A stretch of DNA of 64,000 nt from Sequoia sempervirens (lineage: Eukaryota > Streptophyta > Pinopsida > Cupressales > Cupressaceae): positions 565,767,921-565,831,920 of the forward strand of contig VDFB02193867.1 of NCBI GenBank assembly GCA_007258455.2. Direction: 5' to 3'. Of the stretch, positions 1 through 8,556 are shown one piece after another. Position 1 is the first letter of the stretch. Each line of letters opens with the position of its first letter. The notes beneath the pieces are model-generated. The model made no database searches. It was given only the letters and a program-made list of their open reading frames with translations, and was not told the DNA's origin. A program made the position numbers and the translations under genes.

Positions 1-472
1 TTTTGAAGGAATTGTCCATTGCAGGGACTCCATTATCACTGTTCGCAGCAAGCTTTAGGCTTAGGAACTTTTCTTCCCCTTCGCTCTTTTTCACTTTCTT
101 TAGAAACTGAACAACACCAAGGTTCATTGCACTTTACAAAGCAAAATCTAACAACTAGATGGAGTTTGAGACTGCTGTTTGAACCTACAGCCAAGACATA
201 ATTGCTTTCATGCTAAAAAAACTCCTTTTCGAAGATCTGACTTCATGCTTTGTGCCCACACTTTGTATTTCTATAAGGCCGCCTTGTGATTCTAGTAAAT
301 CACATCAAACAACTGAGGTATCTAAGCACCGTCATAACCTGACATCCGAGAGACCTTGGGATAGTGTTCTGCAACTCGATTGTGGAAAATTATCTTTCAA
401 GAGAGGTAGTGCGCCTATGCACTACCTGTGTTGAGAAGTGCATAAAAACACCATCAACAAAACTGGCGCTAG
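1..472 (+). other. Untranslated or degenerate stretch upstream of gag in element A
   Basis: No convincing coding sequence is seen here. A pyrimidine-containing stretch ending in ATTGCAG at about 18-24 looks like a splice acceptor, and Ogre-type Tat elements are known to be spliced, but this is only a resemblance. The gag frame is closed by a TAG at 470-472, which may itself be a decayed Gln codon, so gag could start further upstream. Confidence 0.35.
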
Positions 473-2140
473 AAGGAGGGCAGCGATTGGAATACTAATC
501 TACGGGATAAAGCGAAGCTGGATTGGATCGGATCATTCTCCTCAGAAAGGTTTCAAAGGATTCTACGATCAGCACCAAACAAGGGGAAATTTGAAGAATT
601 GCAGCCTCCCACGAGGGCAAAACGAGCACAAGGAAGCAGCTTCACCTCTTCCTCTCCCTCCTTTCCATCAGCCTCCGTTTCACCTCCACCTTCACTTGGC
701 TGGCTTTCATCTTCCACCCAACCATCTCAAACAGCGTTTGCACATCTTCCTTCCGGCAGCCAGGGGTTCGCTCCTCTCCCGACCTTTTCAGCCCAAAGCA
801 CAGTCCAGGCAGCCATAGCTCAAGGGCAGCGCCAAATTGTGGTTGTATTGCCAATACAGCCCCAGATACCTGTTCTCCAACAGCAAGTGCCACCCCCGCC
901 TCCCCCCATGGCTTGGCTTGCACATAACCCTTCGCCGATACACTTTGTTGTTTACAATGATATGCCCAAGAATCTGGAGGGCTTTTGTTCAAAATTCCAT
1001 CCACGTGACATGCAAAGAACAGCCGAAGAGCATATCAAGATATTCGAAATGATGATTACCGAAATGCAGGTGAGCCATGAGGACGTGGCATGTCGCCTCT
1101 TTCCGCATTTATTGGGAGAAGAGGCCTTCTACTGGTACATCAATCTGCCGCAGGGATCGATCACCTCGTGGACCCTGATGAAGAATGCCTTCCTGCAAAA
1201 GTACAAGATTCCTGTCAACCCCGCTGACCTTTACCAGCAGTTCATGTCCATCAGAAGGGAGGTCAACGAACCTATTGGCTCCTTCAATGATCGCTTCCAT
1301 CAGGCTCACATGAGGCTTCAAGATCCGTACCTCCATAATGATGCGGTTGCTCTACCGGTCTACTACGTGGCTCTGGATAACCTCACGGTGGCGTTGGTAA
1401 AAAAGATGCGCCCGTCGCCAGCTACCTTACTGACCGCCTATGCAGAAGCTGTCATTGCAAGTGCAGATTTGGGACAAAATATCTCTGGCCCTCTGCCCTC
1501 TTTGGGGCCTGTCGCCCACCCAATGCAAATTCAGGGGCTCAATCAGGCGTTTGCTCACCAAACTCCTCTCATGAACCAGGTGCCTCTATTGTCTATGGTG
1601 CCGCATCCGGGGCATCCATTAAATTATGCACCTCCTGCGACGTCTTATTTGCAGCCCCAACAGTAGTATAGCTATTCCCAGATAGCTCCACAGCAGCAGG
1701 CATATTCCCAACTACCCCAGGCACCGTTGCACTTATCGGGACCAGATTTTCCTCCGGCTTATCAAAATCAGCCGGCAGCCCCACCCGCGTTTCTCCAAAA
1801 TTTGGCCCCGTCGCCTGGAGGTGCAGCCGAGAAAGACAAGCTAGAAGAGCTGACCGAAATGATTAAGAAGATGTCCACAGAGATGACACATCTGAAGAAC
1901 TAGAATAATTAGCTACAGGCCTCCCAACGCAACTTTCAGGCCAATCTTAACAGGGACAGTTGGGAGTCTCGAGACAATAGAGACAACAGAGATAATCGAG
2001 AAGCGGGCACCTCCTCGGGGCAGAATTATGAAAGGGGGTAGAACTCCAATCAAAATACAGAAAGAAGACCTTCTCAGAGGCAAAACCGCACATGGAACAC
2101 CAGGCCCAACAACGGTGGTGTCCCCACGCCGTTTGATCAA
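473..2140 (+). pseudogene. gag: Gag polyprotein of element A (capsid region), broken
   Basis: The open stretch 599-1666 encodes a Pro/Ser/Gln-rich N-terminal part (about residues 1-110), then a retrotransposon Gag capsid domain of about 100 residues. This contains EHIKIFEMM, a YWYINLPQGSI segment and FLQKYKIP, which match the usual Gag pattern of an acidic helix, an aromatic-rich step and an F..KY motif. The frame stays open back to 473 but shows no clear ATG, so the true start is unknown. A TAG at 1664 splits it, after which the same frame continues through Gln/Pro-rich sequence and Arg/Asn/Asp repeats to about 2130, with more TAG stops. It would form the virus-like particle in the cytoplasm. 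The downstream part shifts to the pol frame. Confidence 0.8.
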
Positions 2141-3032
2141 CCAGCAAGCAATGACCGAACATTCCAGCGATGTGTATCTGGCCGAGGCAGCTTTATCCGG
2201 ATGGTGCCGACTTCACAAAACCAGCAGGTATTCTGAGCTGGATTGTCCTGAGTTCCAGGCAGCAGCTGAAATCTTCCAGGTGGAAGTATAAAATGTCGTT
2301 GATAATGCCAACTGCAGGGACATCGTCCCATTGGAGCCTTACGATTCCTTATGTCTGGTGGTCAATCAGGCGCCATTTCCGCGAGGAGACCGCAACGAGC
2401 CTGAAGCCGAGCCCACTCCTATTGAGGATGAGAAAGCGCAAGAGGTAAGTAACGAATCAACTCTAGCTCAGCTTTTTGATTCAGTAGATAACGGTCCGGT
2501 AGATGAAGAAGAGCCATTTGTGGATGAGGTCCACATGTTCCATCAACGATCAAGTCCCTATTTCCTTAGGAATAGACAAGCTGGCAGACCCTTCACCACT
2601 TCTACTCCACCAAACAACTTCGCCACCCTGCTTGATCCAAATGCTAGCAATAACCCAGGGCTCCCTCATATACCCACCGAATATCTCAACAAAAATCAAT
2701 CCCAAAACCAACTGCAAGGTCAGCCCCAGAGCCAACCCCAAAATCCGCTTGGGCAAACCAAGAGTCAAACCCCTAGTTCTCTCATAGGCCAAGCTTTTAG
2801 CTCTGAAATCGAGCAAATGGGTGAATATGTGGCGGAAGAGTTCAAGAAGGTCAAAATTAGTTTGTTGGCCTTCGAATTACTCAAGGTTCCCGCCATGAGG
2901 CATGCCTTTTTCAGGGTTTTGAATGGGAGTCCTTCATCTAGCATGACACAAGAGACCTCGACCAAGAGGGTAACCTTTGAGGAGCCCAGGAAAGAACAAG
3001 AGATATAAGACAACATTGAAAGAAGGAATCAT
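2028..3032 (+). pseudogene. Gag C-terminus and Gag-protease linker of element A with a CHHC zinc-binding-like motif
   Basis: This stretch is in the pol frame. At 2202-2246 it reads WCRLHKTSRYSELDC, a C-x3-H spacing followed by a Cys, resembling the Cys-His-His-Cys module at the C-terminus of Tat-type Gag proteins; the second His appears to be Tyr. The rest (2331-3008) is an acidic then Gln/Asn/Ser-rich linker with low complexity, followed by a helical segment before the protease. A TAA at 3006-3008 separates it from the protease ORF in the same frame. The linker has no recognised domain. Confidence 0.6.
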
Positions 3033-3707
3033 ATGCCCATGAATCAGTCTGCTGGCAGATACACTGAAAAGGAGCCAGAGAGGGCTGGTAGACAGCCTCC
3101 TAAGGACCAGCAATTTAAACAAACCAAGGATACCGGTAGTGATAGGAACAAAGACCAAATAGCTCAAATGGACACACCCGTGGGCATCCTCCAAGGAAGA
3201 CCGAAAACTCCCCCGTTCCTGACTACTATTAGGGTCTTTGGCAAGAATTTGCACAACTGCCTGCTCGATTCAGGCGCGTCTACCAACGTTATGCCCTTGG
3301 CTGTATGCAAAGCTCTTGGTATCACCCCCATGCCTTCAAAGAGAAAGGTCACCCAACTTGACAAAACAGAGATTAATATCGTGGGTGAAATAAATCGCAT
3401 CCCCATGCAAATCGCTATGGACCCCCGGATACAGCAGGTTGTAGACATCCAAGTGGCAGATATACCTGATGCCTATGGAATCATTCTAGGGAGAGAGTTC
3501 ACCAAGGTGTTGAATGGATACACCGCCACCGATTTGTCTCACATGTGGCTGCCATGGAAGGGGCTCCCAAATCAGATTTGTATTGACTGTGAACCCCGAA
3601 TGAAATATATGATCACAGAATACAATAATTTCAGCGAGGTTCTGTTCGCAGAGACTGACTTGGGGAATTACCGCCCTTTTGCCTACCAAAATGAGCTTGA
3701 GCTTTAG
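3033..3707 (+). pseudogene. Retroviral-type aspartic protease of element A
   Basis: The active-site motif LLDSGASTNVMP begins near 3261, with the catalytic Asp codon at 3267. This is the D-S/T-G-A signature of retropepsins, which act as dimers to cut the polyprotein. It is followed about 80 residues later by the flap/core motif IILGREF, matching the usual ILGR-x-F near the end of plant retroelement proteases. The open frame itself is intact for 224 codons. It lies in the same frame as the sequences before and after it, so it was probably made as part of a Gag-Pol or Pol polyprotein rather than alone. Confidence 0.85.
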
Positions 3708-4160
3708 GAAGAATGGGCAGATGAGGTATTGCTGGTATTATGCAGTCCCTCGGCAGGTTCCGAACAAATGCCCCCAGATGAAGAAATGTTGGCAGAAGCT
3801 GATGATAAGCCAGATGAAGATGACAACTAGGGATTACTCGATGGCTTCTAGGAGTTTATGGAAAAATGCGCAAGAGATCAACTCAGCCTAGGAGCTAGAA
3901 TGAATTTCCAGGACCTATTATTGCCGAACTGGTGTAGGGTACACAATGCAGCTCACTCCGAATTTGACTGTTGTTTGTGTCAAGCAGTAGTCGAACATGT
4001 TAAGAAAGCCACTGCTCCTCCGACGGGAACACCAAAGAAAACACCAGGACCACCTGCTGATCGTTGCCTCGATCCGGAAAGCCTTCCTAAGATCACTTGG
4101 CCCACTGTCCAGCCAAAAGAAAATGAAGACTCAATCAAACCCGAAGAGGCAGGATCCTCT
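3708..4160 (+). pseudogene. Protease to RNase H linker of element A with a second CHHC motif
   Basis: Two short acidic open stretches lead to WCRVHNAAHSEFDC at 3930-3971. All four Cys/His ligand positions are present: Cys, His, His, Cys. It is very similar to the motif at 2202-2246 in the Gag part, including the WCR-x-H start and the SE-x-DC end. The sequence then becomes Pro/Lys-rich. The presence of a nucleic-acid-binding-like module inside Pol, directly before a second RNase H, is unusual. The function is not known. Confidence 0.55.
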
Positions 4161-4664
4161 GAGTGCTAGACGATCTGATTCGATGGGTCAAAGTCAAGAC
4201 AAGGAGCTGGAGCGGGGATCGAACTCATCAGTCCAATGGGTAAGACATTCCTCGTTGCCCATCGATTGCAGTTTTATTGCACCAATAACGTGGCAGAATA
4301 TGAGGCCTTGGTCCTTGGCCTTCTTATGGCCTTAAGAAAAAATGTGAAAGTACTGCAGGTCTTCAGGGATTCTGCACTTGTGGTTAAGTAGGTCAGGAAA
4401 TTGTACTCCTTCCATGATCGAAGACTCACCAATTATAGACACAGGGTGTGGGATTTCCTAGAGGGCCTAGATGCGGTCAACATACAACTAATCCCTCATG
4501 CTCAGAATCGCACTGCTGATGCCTTGGCTCAAGCAGCCAGCACGTTACAGCCCCTCTCCTTGTCAGGGCTTAAGAAGTTCATTGTTGAGTTGACATCTAC
4601 GCCATCGGTCCTGGACAATGTCACCCACCTGCAAGTTTTCAATGACGATAAGCATATCCTCTAG
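4161..4664 (+). pseudogene. Archaeal-type (additional) RNase H domain of element A, upstream of RT
   Basis: In the pol frame the stretch starts with FDGS (about 4179), continues with a Gly/Ala-rich strand GAGAGIELISP, then CTNNVAEYEAL, RDSALVVK and TADALAQAAS. These are the D-E-D-D catalytic positions of the type I RNase H that Tat elements share with archaeal and plant cellular enzymes. The usual GDS is RDS here. Stops at 4167, 4176, 4389 and 4662 break it. It would remove RNA from RNA:DNA hybrids during reverse transcription. Its place between protease and RT differs from elements C and D2 in this window, where it lies between the gypsy RNase H and integrase. Confidence 0.8.
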
Positions 4665-5870
4665 TTCATCACAAGCTTTGACATCTTTGCTGCCCAAATC
4701 ATCGATGAAGCTGATCCACCGAAGGCTGAGTTGGACATAGAAGGGGTTATCAATCTGAAAACCAACACGACCCCCAGAGGCATGGTTCAGCTGGAGTGTG
4801 TATTTGATTTGGATCAAATCAGAGATCAGGACCGACAAATGAAAAAGGAGGCTATAAGCAGCCAGTGCAACGCTCACAACCTAGGAACGACTGAGGATAC
4901 CAAGAATGTTTTTATTGGAAAGGTATGTACGCCCGAAGAGAAGAGGGGAATCACCGATGCTTTGCAAAAATATCCTGATGTGGTGGCATGGAGTTACGAA
5001 GACTTGAAAACATACGACACATCTGTCATCACGCACACTATCCCTCTGAAGACTGAGGTGAGTCCATTCCGTCAGCGGCAACGCCCTATTAATGCCTTGC
5101 TAGAACCTATTGTTTACAAAGAAGTGCAAAAATTACTTTCAGCAAGGATCATCTTTCCCATTAGGCATTCCACGTGGGTGGCTAACTTGGTCTCGGTTAG
5201 GAAAAAGAATGGAGAGATCAGATTGTGTGTGGATTTCTGTAATCTCAACCACGCCTTAGAAAAAGACAACTATCCGGTACCTTCACTGGATGAAGTGCTG
5301 CAAATTGTCAACGGCTCCCAGATGATGTCATTCCTCAACGGATACTCCGGATATAATCAAGTAATGGTACAATACAAGGATCGCCACAAGACTGTGTTCA
5401 CCACCAAGTGGGGGACATTTGCGTACAGGAGAATGCCATTTGGACTCATCAACGTCGGCGCCACTTTCCAATGCGCCATGGATATCGCTTTCAAGGACCT
5501 GATTGGCAAATGTATAATCATCTATATGGATGATTTGACTGTATTCTCCAAAAAGTGAGGTGATCACGTCTCTGACCTATGCAAAGTATTTCAGAGATGC
5601 CGGGAATTCGGGGTTTCTCTCAACCCCAAGAAGTGCATTTTTGGAGTGACGGAAGGTAGATTACTCGGGCACATCATCTCAGAGCAAGGAATCTCCATTG
5701 ATCTTGAACGCATTGAGTCGCTACTCAAGATTCAGCCCCCGGGCAGCAAGAAGGAATTAAAGTCTTTCTTCGGAAAGATCAATTTCGTCCAAAAATTCAT
5801 CACCGGTTTCGCGGAAATAGTCAAACCTTTCAATGCCATTCTCAAGCAAGACACTAAAGTTGAATAGACG
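4665..5870 (+). pseudogene. pol: Reverse transcriptase of element A
   Basis: The open stretch 4731-5558 carries the RT blocks in order: SPFRQRQRPI leading to the first block, LVSVRKKNGEIRLCVDF, the YPVPSLDEVL block, a motif with NGYSGYNQV where Asp-Gly is usual (here Asn-Gly), FGLINVGATFQ, and the catalytic YMDD at 5523-5534. A TGA at 5556 follows the YMDD block, then the frame resumes with LNPKKCIFGV and the thumb region to 5865, where a TAG replaces what is usually Trp. The enzyme copies genomic RNA to cDNA in the particle. Apart from the stops, the catalytic aspartates are kept. Confidence 0.88.
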
Positions 5871-6480
5871 CCAGAGGCCAAACAATCCTTTGAGGAGATC
5901 AAACGAGCCATTGCTGAGGCGCCTGTGTTAGTCAGTCTAGATTATCTGAAGCCGTTCTATATCTATTCATTTGCTTCGGAGCATTCTTGTGCCAGCATGT
6001 TGACCCAAAAGGATGACGAAGGAAATGAGCATCCGATCACCTTCATGAGCGCACCCCTTAAAGATGCTGAATTGCATTACCACAACATAGAAAAGTAGGC
6101 ATACGCTCTCGTTAGGGGAGTAAAGAAATTTAGACACTACATTCTATGCAACAAGGTGTTCGCAATCATCCCTGACCCAACAGTCAAAACGCTTCTCATG
6201 CAAAATGAGTTGGGCGAACGGAGGGACAAGTGGGTCACCTTGCTCCAAGAATATGATATGGAGATCCAACCGATGAAATTGGTAAGAGGGCAGGCACTCA
6301 CCCGTACAATGGCCGAAACAGCAACAGAGGCCAGACCTGAACTCACAGTACAGCAATATCAGCTTGAGGATGTCTCCCCGGGAGAGTGGTATCAAGATGT
6401 CGTTTATTATCTGCTCAATCATAAGTGTTCGTCGCATTTGCAAGGAGTCCAGAAGAGGGCCCTCAGATTGAAAAGCAACA
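5871..6480 (+). pseudogene. Degenerate gypsy-type RNase H of element A
   Basis: This part follows RT directly and contains HPITFMSAPLKDAEL and HNIEK, then LGERRDKWVTLLQEYDMEI, which are the conserved C-terminal landmarks of the gypsy RNase H. The usual first catalytic Asp of the D-A-S motif is replaced: the sequence reads YSFASEH. A TAG at 6096 breaks the EK-AYALV motif. The loss of the first acidic residue suggests that this RNase H was already inactive in the active ancestor and that the archaeal-type domain upstream took over; this is an inference from the family pattern. Confidence 0.7.
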
Positions 6481-7637
6481 GTTATATGTTACAGGGGTCC
6501 ATTCTCTATAAGAAGAATCATGAGGGCGTTTATCTAAGATGCCTCGGCAAGGAGGAAGCAGAACGTGTTCTGAGGGAGTTTCACGATAAGTTTGGTATGG
6601 GCCATGACTCGGGTTCTTCTACGGCCCATCAGATATTAAGGGTAGGGTACTATTGGCCAACTGTCTTCAAAGATGCCCATGGCCATGTTCGTTCATGCCA
6701 TATGTGCCAGACCGCTGCCACCAGGGAGAGGAATGCTGCTGTCCCACTGCAGCCCGTGTTGGAGGTAAGGCCTTTTGCACAATGGGGTCTCGACTTCATC
6801 AGTCTGGTAAGCCCTCCATCATTTGCAGGACACAGGTACATTCTGACCACCACTGATTATTGTACTAGATGGATGCAAGCAATAGTTTGTAAGCATTGTA
6901 CAACTGAAGTAGTTACTGATTTCTTAGAAAGTTTCATTTTAAATCGCTTTAGTTGTCCGTATGCTCTAGTATGTGATAATGGACCTGCCTTTGCTTCTTT
7001 AAAATTTGCTAGCTGGGCATTTGACTATGGGATTGCCCTCAACTTTTCATCCAATTACTACCCTCAGGGCAATGGCCTTACCGAGTCCACAAACAAGAAT
7101 TTGATTACCTTGATCAAAAAGCTGCTAGATAGGAATCCCAAGGACTGGCATACCCAGCTCCGTTTCGCCCTTTGGGCTGATCGCACCCGCCATAAGGCTG
7201 CCCTTGGTGATTCCCTGTTCCACCTTGTCTATGGTCTTGAGCCAATATTCCCCATCCACCTGAAAATTCTGACTCTTCAGTTCATCGACTTTTATGAAGG
7301 AGGAGATCATAGGGAAGCTCGTTTAGCTGAACTGTTACATTTAGAGGAAGTTCGAGACTGCGTGATAGCAAATTTTTCCAAACATCAGGGCGTAGTGAAG
7401 AGATGGTTCGACTGCCGAGCCAAAATTAAGGCCTTTAGGATTGCAGATTTGGTCTTATATTGGGACAAGGCCCATGAAAAGAAAGGGGGACACAATAAAT
7501 TCAACAAGCTCTGGCTTGGCCCCTTTTAGATAGCTGAGATTTTGGGAGATAATGCCTTCTGCTTAAAGAACTTAACCAGTGAAAATGTCCCGTTGCTAGT
7601 CAACGGGCAGCACCTGAAGCATTACTTCCAAGCTTGA
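6481..7637 (+). pseudogene. int: Integrase of element A
   Basis: The frame 6156-7529 covers the end of RNase H and the integrase. The zinc-binding HHCC domain is seen in GHDSGSSTAHQ ... CHMCQ (about 6600-6710). The core has D, D and E in WGLDFISLV (about 6785), VCDNGPAF and GLTESTNK (about 7080), the D,D-35-E triad. A basic C-terminal part follows with a GPF motif. A TAG at 7527 sits where a Gln codon is common in this motif, and the same frame then continues to a TGA at 7635. The enzyme would insert the cDNA into chromosomes in the nucleus. No chromodomain is present. Confidence 0.88.
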
Positions 7638-8183
7638 GCTCCTTCGAGCTCTTTGCTGTAAATACCTGTGCATAGGTTAGAGTAGTTGCTTTCTTGCTTG
7701 TTGCATTTTATTCGCGTCGTTTTTTGCTTTCTCCCTCCTGGTAGTGTTGTTTTGAGAGAGGTTTCCCGCTCCTTTGTGGTGGTCGCGCTTTCCTAACAAG
7801 CGGTTCACTTTACTGTCTGTTCTTTGTGTTCTCTGGCTAAACATTCACTCTAGACTATCGGTCTTTGCAGAGCTGTCCGTGAATGATTTCCCTGTCTGAA
7901 TTCTGCTCAGAACTTGACCCTTCGCCGGATCTTCTTACCCACATCTCGGATCTCGCACAAATTACATAATAATAAATTCTGAAGGACTGTGCTATGGTTG
8001 TCACGACAGCCAAGCGAGTGAAAAATCCTAAGTCTACTCCAGTGACCACTGCAGTCTCAAACCCATTGTAGGCTTCGATGCTTACCCGGTCGAGCTAAAT
8101 AGTAAAAGAGAAACAAAATATCAAAGCAAAAAGAAGAGAAAAGAAAATCTGAAAAAAGAAAATAAACGACTATATGGGTGTTC
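7638..8183 (+). other. 3' untranslated region of element A with a long purine-rich tract
   Basis: No coding sequence is seen after the integrase stop. Bases 8101-8165 are almost only A and G (A-rich with GAGAAAAGAAAA-type runs). This is a candidate polypurine tract or part of a hypervariable 3' region. No clear LTR start (TG) follows directly, so I do not call the LTR here. Confidence 0.4.
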
Positions 8184-8299
8184 GGATAACTCTACTGGGG
8201 CTATGGACGCCCGACCGGTAGTAGAGCAATATCCATGAGATTGTAGTGACAACTCCGCCGGGGCTATGGACGCCTGACTGGCAGTGGGGCAATGTCCAG
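8184..8299 (+). repeat. Two imperfect direct repeats resembling tRNA-Arg primer sites
   Basis: Two copies about 63 bases apart share GGGGCTATGGACGCC followed by a GACYGGYAGT-like segment. Each starts with a sequence like GACAACTCCGCCGGGG or GATAACTCTACTGGGG, close to the primer-site pattern TGGCGACTCYRCTGGGG. Short tandem repeats in the 3' region are known in Tat/Ogre elements. The link to primer sites is my inference. Confidence 0.6.
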
Positions 8300-8431
8300 G
8301 TTACTTTTGGTGTTAGACAACTTATGTAGCTCACTTGGTTCGAGTAATAACCTTGGTTACTATCCCTAGGAAAGGAATGAACTCACTCTACACACACATT
8401 CGAGATGTCATGTAAGCTGACCCAATTAAGG

Positions 8432-8556
8432 ATCTCGCTCTCCTGGATTCATCCTTGGAAGCCGTTTCTGGTCTGCGAAACCAGAGATTCTGGGTCCTGA
8501 ATGAATATTTATCCCTAGAACGCTCTGGAGTGTTCTCCAGCGAAGTCGCCATTTGT
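8432..8556 (+). other. tRNA-Arg-like sequence, interrupted in the T-loop; primer binding site on the minus strand
   Basis: On the plus strand there is an anticodon-arm look-alike, CTGGTCTGCGAAACCAG: a 5 bp stem, 7-base loop and GCG at the anticodon position (reads Arg CGC). It is followed by AGATTCTGGGTCC, like the variable loop and 5' T-arm of plant tRNA-Arg. About 30 unrelated bases follow, then CCAGCGAAGTCGCCA, like the 3' end of tRNA-Arg with its CCA. The 5' half (acceptor, D-arm) is poorly matched, so it is not a functional tRNA gene. Read on the minus strand, TGGCGACTTCGCTGGAGAAC (8537-8556) is a tRNA-Arg primer site, two bases after a possible LTR end TGTTGT (plus strand, near 8559). 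Confidence 0.6.

Larger units (their letters stand above)
1..8553 (+). mobile_element. Element A: Tat-like Ty3/gypsy LTR retrotransposon, internal region, 5' end outside window
   Basis: Gag, aspartic protease, archaeal-type RNase H, reverse transcriptase, gypsy RNase H and integrase follow each other on the plus strand. From about 2028 to 7637 almost everything lies in one frame, interrupted by stops, so this is a decayed polyprotein. The order RT-RNase H-integrase defines the Ty3/gypsy group. The extra RNase H and the Cys-His-His-Cys gag motif are features of the Tat lineage. The 5' LTR and any ORF upstream of gag would lie before base 1. The right boundary is uncertain; I place it at the primer-site-like sequence near 8556. 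Confidence 0.85.

Noticed and set aside
8432..8556. A functional tRNA-Arg gene
   Set aside because: The acceptor 5' strand and D-arm do not match, the T-loop is split by about 30 bases, and CCA is encoded, which plant nuclear tRNA genes do not do.
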